DNA from: Pygmaiobacter massiliensis
GTDB taxonomy: Bacteria; Bacillota; Clostridia; Oscillospirales; Ruminococcaceae
NCBI GenBank assembly: GCA_022778585.1
Contig: JALFTI010000008.1
Location: forward strand, 1 to 42,090
Direction: 5' to 3'
Length of the DNA: 42,090 nt
Positions 8,138 through 16,998 of the stretch are shown piece by piece. The position numbers and the translations under genes are program-made. The first letter of the stretch is position 1; each line of letters opens with the position of its first letter. The notes below the pieces were generated by a model. The model did no database searches. It was not told where the DNA came from and saw nothing but the letters and a program-made list of their open reading frames with translations.

Positions 8138-9169
8138 TTATACCACACCCAGCCTTGCCAGGTCCGAAAGCAGCGCTTCCACCCACTCCGGGCGGGTAGC
8201 CCAGCTGCAAACAAAGCGCACTGCCGTGCGTTCTTGCGGCAATTTTTGCCAAACTTCAAAACTATACGCCTGTTCAAGCCGCTCTACCGTGGCCTGCGGC
8301 AGAATAAAAAATTGCTGATTGGTGGAGGAATCGGCAAAGAGGGCGCCGCCCAGCTCTACAAACCCCTGTTTCAGCCGAGCTGCCATCTGGTTTGCATGGG
8401 AAGCCAGCCGCAGATAAAGGCCATCCTTCAACAGCACCTCAAACTGCAGTCCAATCAGCCAACCTTTTGCCAACATTCCGCCCCGCTGTTTTTCAATATA
8501 CCGAAAGTCCGGCTGCAATGCGGGGTTCACTACCACCATCGCTTCGCCAAACAGCGCCCCATTTTTGGTTCCGCCAATATAAAAGGCATCGGTCAGTTCG
8601 GCCAAATCCTTCCAGTCCAGCCCGCAGTCTGCACTGGTCAGCGCGCTGCCCAGCCGTGCACCGTCCAGATAAAGCCACAGTCCCAGCTGGTTGCAGACTT
8701 CGCGTATTTCCAAAAGCTCCTGCTTGGTATAAACAGTGCCCAGTTCGGTAGAATTTGACAAATAGACCATTTTGGGCTGAACCATATGTTCATCGGGGTG
8801 CGCGGCAACCACTGCGCGGATCAAATCCGGGGTAAGTTTGCCGTCGCTGACCGGCGCTGTACACACCTTATGTCCGGCACCCTCTATGGCTCCCGTTTCA
8901 TGTACGGCTACATGGCCAGTCTCTGCGGCAATCACCGCCTGGTGGGGCCGCAAAAAAGCGGTAATGGCAATGAGATTACAGGGGGTTCCCCCCACCAGGA
9001 AATGCACCTGCGCCTTGGGGCAAGCACACAGCTGGCGTATTTGCTGCTGGGCCGCAAAACAGTGCTTATCCATGCCATAGCCTGGGTTTTGGATAAAATT
9101 TTCTCCCGCCAGCGCTTCCAGAATCTCCGGGCAGGCTCCTTCACTGTAATCATTCCGAAAAGAAATCAT
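8138..9169 (-). CDS. ltaE: Threonine aldolase family PLP enzyme (beta-eliminating lyase fold)
   Basis: Fold-type I PLP enzyme of 343 residues, the normal length of low-specificity L-threonine aldolases, which split threonine into glycine and acetaldehyde. Visible blocks are FRNDYSEGACPEILEAL at the N-terminus, ETGHVAVHETGAIE (family aromatic/His region, residues 83-96), YLDGARLG with PLP-contacting Asp169, and YIGGTKNGAL with the PLP lysine Lys202. Start ATG 9169 follows GGGGGA. It has its own promoter and ends at a double hairpin, so it is monocistronic. Substrate range cannot be read from sequence; related beta-eliminating lyases are an alternative. Confidence 0.85.
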   Translation of the reverse strand: MISFRNDYSEGACPEILEALAGENFIQNPGYGMDKHCFAAQQQIRQLCACPKAQVHFLVGGTPCNLIAITAFLRPHQAVIAAETGHVAVHETGAIEGAGHKVCTAPVSDGKLTPDLIRAVVAAHPDEHMVQPKMVYLSNSTELGTVYTKQELLEIREVCNQLGLWLYLDGARLGSALTSADCGLDWKDLAELTDAFYIGGTKNGALFGEAMVVVNPALQPDFRYIEKQRGGMLAKGWLIGLQFEVLLKDGLYLRLASHANQMAARLKQGFVELGGALFADSSTNQQFFILPQATVERLEQAYSFEVWQKLPQERTAVRFVCSWATRPEWVEALLSDLARLGVV

Positions 9170-9223
9170 GAAAAATCCCCCATGTTCCGGCCAAAGCCGA
9201 TTTTATTCTTTTTTCTTTTCAAC

Positions 9224-9252
9224 AGTATACCAGCCCTTCGTTTCGCCGGCAA
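9224..9252 (-). promoter_or_regulatory. Vegetative promoter of threonine aldolase-like gene
   Basis: The minus strand reads TTGCCG (9252-9247), a 17-bp spacer, then TATACT (9229-9224), about 55 bp before the ATG. Confidence 0.65.
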
Positions 9253-9332
9253 CCGTTTTCCCCGCACCCGGAGTGCGATTGCAAACATTTAGTTGGTATG
9301 GTATTCTTAAAAAGTATAAAAAGGAGGCCCTA

Positions 9333-9416
9333 TTGAAGGCCAATTACCGAAAAGAAAGGCCCCGGCCAAAACCGGGCAAAGGATTCATACAATGTTATAC
9401 CGCGAACTTGCTGTGA
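9333..9416 (+). CDS. 27-residue upstream ORF overlapping the helicase start
   Basis: TTG 9333 is preceded by AAAAGGAGG at good spacing (about 4-6 nt), a far better ribosome binding site than that of the helicase itself. The peptide is very basic (begins MKANYRKERPRPKPGKGF) and stops at TGA 9414-9416, 25 nt inside the helicase gene in another frame. A small hairpin CCCGG/CCGGG (9361-9376) lies within it. It could be a leader peptide coupling or limiting helicase translation. No homologue is known to me, so a coding role is inferred from the ribosome binding site and position only. Confidence 0.4.
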   Translation: MKANYRKERPRPKPGKGFIQCYTANLL

Positions 9417-10570
9417 GGGATGAAATTCGGCGTGCTGTTGAGGCCATGGGATTTACCGAAATGACCGAAGTACAGGAAAAAGCCATTCCGCTGATGATGG
9501 CCGGCCGGGATGTAACCGCCAAGGCACCCACCGGTACCGGAAAAACCTGTGCTTTTGGCATTCCGCTGATCGAGCAGCTGGATGTGGAAGACCCGGACCC
9601 TCAGGCGTTAATTTTATGCCCCACCCGGGAACTGTGCTTGCAGATTAAAGAAGAGCTGTGCCGGCTGGCCCAATTTTTGCCCCAGGTGCGTATTGTGGCA
9701 GTGTATGGCGGCCAGCAGATTGGCCGCCAGATTGACGCCCTGGCCGCCGGCGCACAGATTGTGGTGGCAACCCCGGGCCGTATGCAGGACCACATGGACC
9801 ACCGCACTGTCCGGGTTAAAAAAATTTCCACCGTGGTGCTGGACGAAGCGGATGAAATGTTGAACATGGGTTTTTACCGAGATGTGATGAAGATTGTGGA
9901 CCATATGCCCGCCCGGCAGCACCTACACATGTTTTCTGCCACCATTTCCCGGGAAGTATTGGATATCAGCTGGAAATACCAGAAAGACCCGGAGGAAATT
10001 ACCGTGGAAGCGCAAGAGGAAAGCCAGCCGCACATTCAGCAGTATAGCCTTTTGACCACCGGACGCAATAAAATAGCCGACCTGACCAGTTTGATGGTTC
10101 AAAACCACTACAAAAAAGCCATGGTGTTCTGCAACACCAAATACGCCACCGAGGCCCTGACCAATCAATTGATCGGGCTGAATTTCCGGGCCGAAGCACT
10201 GAACGGCGACATGTCCCAGTCAGACCGGAACAAAATTATGGCCCGGTTCCGCTCGGGAGATATCGATATTTTGGTTGCCACGGATGTGGCTGCCCGCGGC
10301 ATTGATGTTTCGGATGTGCAGGTGGTATTCAACTACGATGTACCGCAGTCGAACGAATACTATCTGCACCGCATTGGCCGTACCGGCCGTGCCCGCCGGG
10401 AAGGGGTCAGCTATTTATTGTACACCAAGGAAGAAAAGAACCATGTGAGAGATATGATTCGCTACACCCAGTCAGAGGTAACCGAATTGACCGTAGTCTG
10501 CGGCAAATACCAGCCGGCACGGGTAAATCCCTGGGCCCGCACCGGGTTTGTCACCATGTTCTCCAACTGA
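9392..10570 (+). CDS. DEAD-box ATP-dependent RNA helicase
   Basis: RNA helicase of 392 residues with both RecA-like domains and almost no C-terminal extension, so shorter than CshA/DeaD. Motifs in order: Q-motif region (MTEVQEKAIPLM), APTGTGKT (I), PTRELCLQI (Ia), ATPGR (Ib), DEAD in VVLDEADEML (II), SAT in FSATI (III), VAARGIDV (V) and HRIGRTGRA (VI). A role in mRNA or ribosome remodelling is expected from the family. Start ATG 9392 follows AAAGGA and lies inside an overlapping 27-codon ORF. The next gene begins 20 nt after its stop, so the two form an operon. Confidence 0.93.
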   Translation: MLYRELAVRDEIRRAVEAMGFTEMTEVQEKAIPLMMAGRDVTAKAPTGTGKTCAFGIPLIEQLDVEDPDPQALILCPTRELCLQIKEELCRLAQFLPQVRIVAVYGGQQIGRQIDALAAGAQIVVATPGRMQDHMDHRTVRVKKISTVVLDEADEMLNMGFYRDVMKIVDHMPARQHLHMFSATISREVLDISWKYQKDPEEITVEAQEESQPHIQQYSLLTTGRNKIADLTSLMVQNHYKKAMVFCNTKYATEALTNQLIGLNFRAEALNGDMSQSDRNKIMARFRSGDIDILVATDVAARGIDVSDVQVVFNYDVPQSNEYYLHRIGRTGRARREGVSYLLYTKEEKNHVRDMIRYTQSEVTELTVVCGKYQPARVNPWARTGFVTMFSN

Positions 10571-10590
10571 GCGAAAGGAGCAATACCATT

Positions 10591-11052
10591 ATGAGCCAGC
10601 AGGCAGATCGGGCAGAAGCGCTTTTTTACAGCGGGGCAAACTGTGCACAGTCGGTGCTTGGGGCTTATGCCGAACAGATTGGCCTTTCTGCCAGCCAGGC
10701 TGCACGCCTGGCTTCGGGGTTTGGGGGCGGTTTAGGGCGCCAGCGCGGGCTTTGCGGTGCGGTAAGCGGTATGTGTATGGCTGCCGGGCTTTTGTATGGG
10801 TACGAATCAGCTCAAGATGACGAGGGAAAGCTGCGCACCTATCAGATGGTTCGTCTTTTGTGCGCCCAGTTCCAGGCCAAAGCCGGCAGCATGATCTGCG
10901 CCGAGCTTTTGGGAAAAACCGGGCAGACCGAAACAGCCCGTGCCGAAAAACGCACCCCCGCCTATTATGAAAGCCGCCCCTGCGCAGGACTTTGCCGACT
11001 GGCCGCACAGCTATTGGCCGATTACCGTCCAGGCGACGAGGCCGGGCAGTAG
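10591..11052 (+). CDS. C_GCAxxG_C_C family protein
   Basis: Protein of 153 residues matching the C_GCAxxG_C_C family, a set of small cysteine-rich, presumed redox-active proteins without a settled function. The pattern is visible: YSGANCAQSVL (first Cys), ASGFGGGLGRQRGLCGAVSGM (central Gly-rich Cys block), VRLLCAQF, SMICAELLG and SRPCAGLCRLAAQLL (later Cys). AAAGGAG lies upstream of ATG 10591. It is the second gene of the helicase operon, an association I cannot explain, and a strong terminator follows. Confidence 0.85.
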   Translation: MSQQADRAEALFYSGANCAQSVLGAYAEQIGLSASQAARLASGFGGGLGRQRGLCGAVSGMCMAAGLLYGYESAQDDEGKLRTYQMVRLLCAQFQAKAGSMICAELLGKTGQTETARAEKRTPAYYESRPCAGLCRLAAQLLADYRPGDEAGQ

Positions 11053-11104
11053 CCGGCAATCCCACTTACTGTATAAGCATAACTTTTACCACAAGCCTTT
11101 TGCT

Positions 11105-11147
11105 AAAACAGGCGGGCAATTTTTACAAAATTGCCCGCCTGTTTTTT
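11105..11147. terminator. Terminator of helicase operon
   Basis: AAAACAGGCGGGCAAT pairs with ATTGCCCGCCTGTTTT and a T-run follows. The remainder of the gap to 11352 (about 200 nt, AT-rich) shows no gene. Confidence 0.9.
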
Positions 11148-11352
11148 ATGTTTTCCATTTTTCCAAACAAGTGGTCCCCGTCTTTTCAAACAGATAGATG
11201 ACCGCCTGCACTTTTCAAAAAAATATTTTTCTTCTGCAAGGCAAGCCGCTCATTAAAAATTGGTACCGTTTATCACTGCTTGCATACAGCCTTGCTCTGA
11301 CCGGATTGAAAAGCGACCGGCGGCATGGTAGAATGAGAAAAGGCCTCTGCTT

Positions 11353-11970
11353 CTACCGGTATTTGGAACCTGTATTTTTTTGTGCTGCCGTTTTGGCAAC
11401 GGTATGTTTTTGCTTTTTTCGCACCGAAAAGCCAAAGCTGCCCACCTTTGGCCCCAAAGCAAAATATTCGCCGTGTGCATAGGCCAAAAGGTCCGCTTTT
11501 TCCAGCTGTAATCGTCCGGCAGGGTCGAGCAGCTTTTCGTCCACTGAAACGCCCAAAATATCGGCCATAAACAGGTCATGGCTGCCCAGCTTTACCACCT
11601 GGAACACTTTACATTCAATCGAAACCGGGCACTGAGCAATGGAAGGGGCAGCCAGATGAACAGTCGGCTCGGCCGTAAAATGGCAGTGGGCAAATTTGTC
11701 CACCTTCGCCCCACTGCGGCAGCCGCAAAAATCCACCTGTCTGGCCAGCGAAGCGGGGGGCAGGTTCAGCACAAACTCTCCGGATTGTTTAATGACAGGA
11801 TAGGAATGGCGCTCTGGGCGCACCGAAATATAGGTGCGCGGCGGCCGGGTATTCAGAATGCCGGTCCAGGCCACCGTTAAGCAAAGAGGATTGCCCACTG
11901 TGCCGCAGCTAACCAAAACCGGCGGTACCGGCGCCAACAGCGCCGCTCCCGGCCAGTGCTGTTTTGTCAT
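11353..11970 (-). CDS. Flavin reductase (DIM6/NTAB, flavoredoxin-like) family protein
   Basis: FMN-binding split-barrel protein of 205 residues; relatives reduce free flavin or act as flavoredoxins. Typical family blocks are LVSCGTVGNPLCLTVAWTGILNTRPP (flavin/phosphate-binding N-terminal part), VRPERHSYPVIKQSGEFVLNLP, the short motif VDFCG with a following GAKVDKF, and LGSHDLFMADILGVSVDE near the end of the barrel. The last ~20 residues are basic and extend beyond the usual end. AAAGGAGGCC precedes ATG 11970. It is monocistronic; the adjacent genes run the other way. Confidence 0.88.
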   Translation of the reverse strand: MTKQHWPGAALLAPVPPVLVSCGTVGNPLCLTVAWTGILNTRPPRTYISVRPERHSYPVIKQSGEFVLNLPPASLARQVDFCGCRSGAKVDKFAHCHFTAEPTVHLAAPSIAQCPVSIECKVFQVVKLGSHDLFMADILGVSVDEKLLDPAGRLQLEKADLLAYAHGEYFALGPKVGSFGFSVRKKQKHTVAKTAAQKNTGSKYR

Positions 11971-12112
11971 ATAGAGGCCTCCTTTGCAGCGTTTTCATGT
12001 AGACTTGTATCTAAAAAGGTTTATTCTGATTTTTTATCATAACACACCAATATATCCTGCACAAGTACAGCATTCCGTACGGCTTGTTCCGGCTTGGCTG
12101 TGCAGTTAACCG

Positions 12113-12239
12113 GGCAGTGGGAAAGCTGCCGCTTTAAAATATTCAGCCCAATCAAGTTCTTTGGCGCCGCTGGCGCAGATGATATTTTCGCCGGATTAAA
12201 CCTTCCGGCCCATTTAGCTTCGCCCGCCTGGGCGATTTT
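12113..12239 (+). promoter_or_regulatory. Structured 5' leader of adenine deaminase gene
   Basis: Four hairpins lie in a row: GGCAG/CTGCC (12113-12130), GCGCC/GGCGC (12164-12176), GCCGG/CCGGC (12190-12209) and TCGCCC/GGGCGA (12220-12235) followed by TTTT. GCCCA (12208-12212) could instead pair with TGGGC (12229-12233), breaking the last two stems. It resembles an attenuator or translational switch. It does not match the purine riboswitch consensus. No clear promoter was found between 11971 and 12112. Confidence 0.4.
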
Positions 12240-12257
12240 GAAAAGGAGTTGTCGCGT

Positions 12258-14018
12258 ATGGATTGTGCAAAAAAAGCCATGTCAGCCGCCCTCACCAAAG
12301 GGCCTTTTGACCTGGTCATCCGGAATGTAAAGCTGGTTAATGTTTTTACCGAAGAAATTTACCCGGCCGAGATTGGAATTTCGGGCGGAATGGTCGCTTA
12401 TGTAACCGCCCCGGGAGAAGGCGGCCTTTCTGGCGCACAGGTGGTGGAAGGCGCGGGCCGTTTTGCCGTACCCGGCCTGATTGATACCCATGTACATATT
12501 GAAAGCAGCATGATGACCCCCCGCTACTTCAGCGAGGTTTGCGCCAACAGCGGTGTGACCACCATTATGGCGGACCCCCACGAAATTTGCAATGTGCTGG
12601 GCAAGCAGGCGTTCCATTACATGCAGAAGGATGCCGAGCGCGCCCGCATGCGCATTTTGTACGCTGTGCCCAGCTGTGTACCTGCGGTGCCCGGCCTGGA
12701 AACCAGTGGTGCCGAGTTTGGCCCTGTCGAGATCGCCGAGCTGATGGAATCGGGCGGCGCCGGACTTGCCGAAGTTATGGACTATGTGGGCGTAGCGAAC
12801 TGCTCTGCCCGGATGAGTGCCATTGTGGAGGAGGCCGAGAAGCATCACCTGCCTGCTTTTGGTCATACACCTCTTCCCCCCGAACCGATTTTGCAGGCCT
12901 ATGCCGCCAGCGGAATTGCCAGCTGCCATGAGTCTACCTGCACGGAAGAGACCCTTGCCAAGCTGCGCTGCGGCATGGTGGTGGAATGCCGTGAAAGCAG
13001 TGCCTGCCACGACCTGGAAGCGTTAATTCCTGCACTCAAACAGCTCAATTGGCCCGACAACGCCTGCTTCTGCACCGACGACAAAGAGCCGGACGATCTG
13101 CTACGGGAAGGTTCTCTGTGCAACAATATTCGCCGGGCTGTCCAGCTTGGCATGCCGGCGGTAAAAGCCATTCGAATGGGAACCCTGCACGCCGCCCGCC
13201 TGATTCGCCAGCCGCGGCTTGGTGCCATTGCCCCGGGACGCTGGGCGGATATTGTGCTGCTGGATAATCTGGAACAGTTTGCGATCAGCGAAGTATATGT
13301 GGAAGGCCGCCTGGTCAGCAAAAACGGCAAGCTGCTGGAACCTATCGAACGCGATGCCCTGGAAGAGACCGAACAGATGAATACGGTGCGGCTGCCCGCC
13401 GCTCCTACCCCGGCGCTGTTTACCATTTCGGCAAAGGGCGACACCGCTTCGGTCCACACCATTCAGTTCAATGACCAGGTACCCATTTTGACCACCCTTG
13501 GTACCGAAAAGCTGCCGGTTAAAAATGGCCATGTAGACATCAGCGGCCGGGAAGACCTTGCCTTTTTGACGGTACTGGAGCGCCACGGAAAGGGCGGTGA
13601 GCATACCACCTGCCTGGTGAAAGACTGTGGGCTTACCCATGGCGCTGTGGCTGCCACCATTAGCCATGACTGCCATAACCTGATTGTTTTGGGCCGCGAC
13701 CCCGAACAGATGTCGCTGGCGGCAAACCGCCTGGCCGAATGCGGCGGCGGCGTTGTCAGCGTGGATGAAGGCAAGGTAACTGGTCTGCTTGCCTTGCCGG
13801 TAGGCGGTTTGATGGCTGCGCGTTCGGTGGAAGAAATGGCGCCGGATGTACTGGCTATTAAACAGGCCGTACGGGCGCTGGGCATGAAGGGGCAAAACCC
13901 CATTATTCAGCCGGGTTCCTTTGCGCTCACCGTAATTCCGGAGGTGCGCGTGTCCAACTTGGGCCTGGTTGATGTACTGGCCCAGAAGTTTATCCCGGTA
14001 GTGGCCGAGGAAGATTGA
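12258..14018 (+). CDS. ade: Adenine deaminase
   Basis: Amidohydrolase that deaminates adenine to hypoxanthine in purine salvage. At 586 residues it has the usual length. The metal-binding amidohydrolase features are visible: PGLIDTHVHIESSMMTP (HxH), ADPHEICNVLG, the His in FGHTPLPPEPI, CHESTCTEET, and CTDDKEPDDLL. The C-terminal adenine-deaminase-specific half includes GLTHGAVAATISHDCHNL and SVDEGKVTGLLALPVGGLM. AAAAGGAG (12241-12248) directly abuts TTG 12249, so ATG 12258, 9 nt away, is the better start. A structured leader lies upstream and a terminator downstream. Confidence 0.95.
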   Translation: MDCAKKAMSAALTKGPFDLVIRNVKLVNVFTEEIYPAEIGISGGMVAYVTAPGEGGLSGAQVVEGAGRFAVPGLIDTHVHIESSMMTPRYFSEVCANSGVTTIMADPHEICNVLGKQAFHYMQKDAERARMRILYAVPSCVPAVPGLETSGAEFGPVEIAELMESGGAGLAEVMDYVGVANCSARMSAIVEEAEKHHLPAFGHTPLPPEPILQAYAASGIASCHESTCTEETLAKLRCGMVVECRESSACHDLEALIPALKQLNWPDNACFCTDDKEPDDLLREGSLCNNIRRAVQLGMPAVKAIRMGTLHAARLIRQPRLGAIAPGRWADIVLLDNLEQFAISEVYVEGRLVSKNGKLLEPIERDALEETEQMNTVRLPAAPTPALFTISAKGDTASVHTIQFNDQVPILTTLGTEKLPVKNGHVDISGREDLAFLTVLERHGKGGEHTTCLVKDCGLTHGAVAATISHDCHNLIVLGRDPEQMSLAANRLAECGGGVVSVDEGKVTGLLALPVGGLMAARSVEEMAPDVLAIKQAVRALGMKGQNPIIQPGSFALTVIPEVRVSNLGLVDVLAQKFIPVVAEED

Positions 14019-14110
14019 TTTTGCCCTTGCCTTTGGATGGATAGGCATGTGTGCGGCAGATCGTATCGTACAGATACTATTTGCCTTTCCCTTTTAGGCC
14101 TTTGTTTTTA

Positions 14111-14139
14111 AAAAGCCCCCGCTTTACGCGGGGGCTTTT
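14111..14139 (+). terminator. Terminator downstream of ade
   Basis: AAAAGCCCCCGC with GCGGGGGCTTTT around a short loop. Confidence 0.88.
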
Positions 14140-14268
14140 CTATTTGCACAGGCAAACGCTTTGCCTGCACACTATTTTTGTTCATATTTATGCGCTATAA
14201 TAAAAGTATGAATTTTATAGCCCCCGCACTATTGTTTGGGCGGCTGGGCGTTACGCAGGAGGCAATCC

Positions 14269-14973
14269 ATGGATAAAATTAAAATTTTGATTGTGGACGA
14301 CGACAAAAACATTTGCGAGCTGCTGCGGCTTTACCTGGAAAAGGAAGGGTATGAAGCCGACCTTGCCTATGACGGACAGCAAGCGCTGGAAAAATTTGCA
14401 GCTTCCAAACCCAACCTGGTTTTGCTGGATGTTATGATGCCCAAAATTGACGGCTGGGAAACCTGCCGCCGGATTCGGGCTGCGGGAGATGTACCGGTAA
14501 TTATGCTGACCGCCAAGGGCGAAACCTTTGACAAGGTACTGGGGCTGGAATTGGGCGCAGACGACTATATTGTAAAACCCTTTGATACCAAAGAGGTTGT
14601 TGCGCGGATCAAAGCGGTGTTACGGCGGTACACTGTCAGCGCCGGTGCCGAAGAACAGGAGCAAAAGGTCATTTCCTATGATAAGCTTTCTGTGGACCTA
14701 ACCCGATATGAACTGAAGGTAGACGGACGGGTGGTGGACGCACCCCCCAAAGAGCTGGAACTTTTATATTTTCTTGCAAGCCATCCCAACCGGGTATTCA
14801 GCCGGGACCAACTGCTGGACGAGGTTTGGGGGTTTGAATACTACGGCGATTCGCGCACAATTGATGTGCATGTGAAGCGGCTGCGGGAGAAGCTGGAAGG
14901 GGTTTCGGACCAGTGGAACCTGAAAACTGTTTGGAGCGTAGGTTATAAGTTTGAAGTAAAGGACGACGCATGA
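14269..14973 (+). CDS. OmpR/PhoB-type response regulator
   Basis: Two-component response regulator of 234 residues. The receiver domain shows the acidic pocket VDDDKN (Asp10-12), phospho-acceptor Asp54 in LLDVMMPK, the switch residue Thr81 in MLTAK, and Lys103 in IVKPFD. The C-terminal winged helix (residues ~130-230) has PKELELLYFLASHPNRVFSR and GDSRTIDVHVKRLREKL. An in-frame TTG exists at 14236, but GCAGGAGG directly before ATG 14269 fixes the start. A TATAAT at 14196-14201 probably marks its promoter. Its stop overlaps the kinase start (ATGA), so the pair is translationally coupled. Confidence 0.95.
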   Translation: MDKIKILIVDDDKNICELLRLYLEKEGYEADLAYDGQQALEKFAASKPNLVLLDVMMPKIDGWETCRRIRAAGDVPVIMLTAKGETFDKVLGLELGADDYIVKPFDTKEVVARIKAVLRRYTVSAGAEEQEQKVISYDKLSVDLTRYELKVDGRVVDAPPKELELLYFLASHPNRVFSRDQLLDEVWGFEYYGDSRTIDVHVKRLREKLEGVSDQWNLKTVWSVGYKFEVKDDA

Positions 14974-16445
14974 ACAAGAGCATTTCCAGCCGGTTTTTCC
15001 GGGCCAGCGCCTTGCTTTTGTTGGCAAGCGTTTTGTTTTTGGGGTTGTTTTTGCTTTATTTTTCCACCAACTACTTTCGCACCGAATCGGAAAGCAAGCT
15101 GCTTGGTACCATACAGAATGTGAGCGATTTATTTTTGCTTTATTCTGACGATTCTGCCCAACTGGAAAACGCCCCCAACATTAACCAAATTGTTTCCATT
15201 GTAGCCAAATCCACCGATTGTCTGCTTTTTATTACCGATTCTGACGGGGTAGTACGCACCTTACTGAGCGATGAAATGCCGCTTGCTTCGCCCGCTTCCC
15301 CTGTTGTAAATGGGCGCATTCTCAGCCGCGCATTAATAGAAGGCAGCTACACCGAACTGGGCAACTTGGACGGCTTTTATTTGGGGAAATTTTATACCGC
15401 CTGCATGCCGCTGAATAATGCCGCCGGAGAGCTGATTGGATATGTGTTTGCTTCCCAGGACGCTTCTGACCTGACCTCCTTTTTGCGGGACCTGACCTCG
15501 CTGTTCATTATGGCGGCCGCTGTTATGTTGATTGTGTCCAGTATTCTGTCGGCATTTCTTTCCGGCCGGATTACCGAGCCCATTCGCAAAATCAACGATG
15601 CTGCCCAAAGTTTTGGCAATGGCGATTTTTCCGCCCGGGTAGAGGTGGAAGCGTCCGGCGAGCTAGGCCAGCTGGCTGAAACCTTCAACACCATGGCCAC
15701 CAAACTGGAAGCAATCGATTCCTCCCGCCAAAGTTTTATGGGCAGCATTGCACACGAGCTGCGCACCCCCATGACTACCATCAAAGGCTTCGTGGATGGT
15801 ATGCTGGACGGAACCATTCCACAACAGAAATGGGATTATTATCTATCCATTGTATCGCAGGAGGCCGGGCGGCTGACCCGGCTAACCCGCAGCATGCTGG
15901 ATATTACCAAGCTGGAAACCGGTGAATATGTTGTGGCTGCGGAGGACTACGATGTCTGGGAAACCATTTCCAACATTATGTTCAGCCGCGAACAGCAGTT
16001 TATTGAACATGCTATCCGCCTAACCGGCTTTAACCCGCAGAAAACCTGGGTACATGCCGACCCGGACCTGGTTCACCAGGTTTTGTACAATATTGTGGAC
16101 AATGCCATTAAATTTACCCCCGACAACGGTACTATTGAAATTGGGGTGGAAGGCCCTCGGCAGGGTTTTGTGACCATTTCCATTACCAATACCGGTGACG
16201 GTATTCCCGAAGATACTTTGCCCTATGTATTTGACCGGTTCTACAAGGCCGACCGCAGCCGTGGACTGCATGCTCAGGGAAGCGGGCTTGGACTGCACCT
16301 GTGCAAGCAGTTTATCAACCGATCGGGCGGAAAAATTTGGGTGGAAAGCAAACAGGGGGAATCCACCACCTTTGCCTTTACCCTGCCGGCCGGCAAACCC
16401 CCGGAAAAAAGCCGTGGCAAAACCGCCAGTGCCAAAGGCAACTGA
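14970..16445 (+). CDS. Sensor histidine kinase
   Basis: Membrane sensor kinase of 491 residues partnering the preceding regulator. TM1 is at residues ~10-32 and TM2 at ~176-198, with an extracytoplasmic sensor of about 140 residues between them. A HAMP domain (~200-250), HisKA with phospho-accepting His262 in IAHELRTPM, and a HATPase domain follow (N box YNIVDNAIKFTP, then VFDRFYKADRS and GSGLGLHLCKQF). The signal sensed cannot be told. The start overlaps the regulator stop by 4 nt. Confidence 0.95.
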   Translation: MNKSISSRFFRASALLLLASVLFLGLFLLYFSTNYFRTESESKLLGTIQNVSDLFLLYSDDSAQLENAPNINQIVSIVAKSTDCLLFITDSDGVVRTLLSDEMPLASPASPVVNGRILSRALIEGSYTELGNLDGFYLGKFYTACMPLNNAAGELIGYVFASQDASDLTSFLRDLTSLFIMAAAVMLIVSSILSAFLSGRITEPIRKINDAAQSFGNGDFSARVEVEASGELGQLAETFNTMATKLEAIDSSRQSFMGSIAHELRTPMTTIKGFVDGMLDGTIPQQKWDYYLSIVSQEAGRLTRLTRSMLDITKLETGEYVVAAEDYDVWETISNIMFSREQQFIEHAIRLTGFNPQKTWVHADPDLVHQVLYNIVDNAIKFTPDNGTIEIGVEGPRQGFVTISITNTGDGIPEDTLPYVFDRFYKADRSRGLHAQGSGLGLHLCKQFINRSGGKIWVESKQGESTTFAFTLPAGKPPEKSRGKTASAKGN

Positions 16446-16549
16446 CCAGACGAAGATATTGATTTGGCCAAAAGCAAACCGTTTGAGCCTTTATGGACAG
16501 ACGCTTTTCACCGGCCTTTGCACAAAAACTTTTTCTATTTTTGTTTTAG

Positions 16550-16585
16550 CGCGCCTGGAAAATCAAAGTTCCAGGCGCGTTTTTT
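16550..16585 (+). terminator. Terminator of two-component operon
   Basis: CGCGCCTGGAA with TTCCAGGCGCG around 8 nt, then TTTTTT. Confidence 0.88.
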
Positions 16586-16629
16586 ATTTTGCTTTTTAAA
16601 ATATGGGAATACAAAAGCTTGCTCCACAT

Positions 16630-16663
16630 AAAAAACAGCAGGGCAAAAGCTCTGCTGTTTTTA
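16630..16663. terminator. Terminator of the YbjQ-SdpI gene cluster (bidirectional)
   Basis: AAAAACAGCAG with CTGCTGTTTTT; it lies just past the minus-strand YbjQ gene. Confidence 0.85.
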
Positions 16664-16680
16664 TGCTTTTTCGTTAAAAT

Positions 16681-16998
16681 TTATCCGTTCACAAACTGTA
16701 CAGCTGTTCCATAAGCGGTAACTTCAGCAGCTCCCTGCATCACCGAAGAGGAAGTATACCGAACAGCCACCACTGCGTCTGCCCCCAAAGCCTCTGCCTG
16801 CTCCACCATTCGTTTGGTGGCAAGCTGACGGGCCATGCTCATCATTTCGGTATAAGCCTTCAGCTCGCCGCCCACCAGCGTTTTAAGGCCCTGGGTAATA
16901 TCCCTGCCCAAATTTCGAGATTGAATGGTGCTGCCAGTCACCATTCCCAGCATTTTTAATTCTTTTCCGGCAATGTATTCAGTATTTACCAAGATCAT
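16681..16998 (-). CDS. YbjQ/UPF0145 family heavy-metal-binding domain protein
   Basis: Small soluble protein of 105 residues of the YbjQ family, pentameric proteins with no settled function. The typical family sequence is clear: NTEYIAGKEL, GMVTGSTIQSRNLGRDI, LKTLVGGELKAYTEMM, ALGADAVVAVRY and VTAYGTAV. ATG 16998 is preferred because AGGGAG lies about 11 nt upstream; GTG 17007 (3 codons longer) has the site only 2 nt away. It overlaps the end of the small membrane gene upstream, suggesting cotranslation. Confidence 0.9.
   Translation of the reverse strand: MILVNTEYIAGKELKMLGMVTGSTIQSRNLGRDITQGLKTLVGGELKAYTEMMSMARQLATKRMVEQAEALGADAVVAVRYTSSSVMQGAAEVTAYGTAVQFVNG

Noticed and set aside
11971-12257. 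Purine or cobalamin riboswitch before ade
   Set aside because: GGGAAAG and several hairpins recall such elements, but neither the purine three-way core nor the cobalamin conserved blocks can be assembled.
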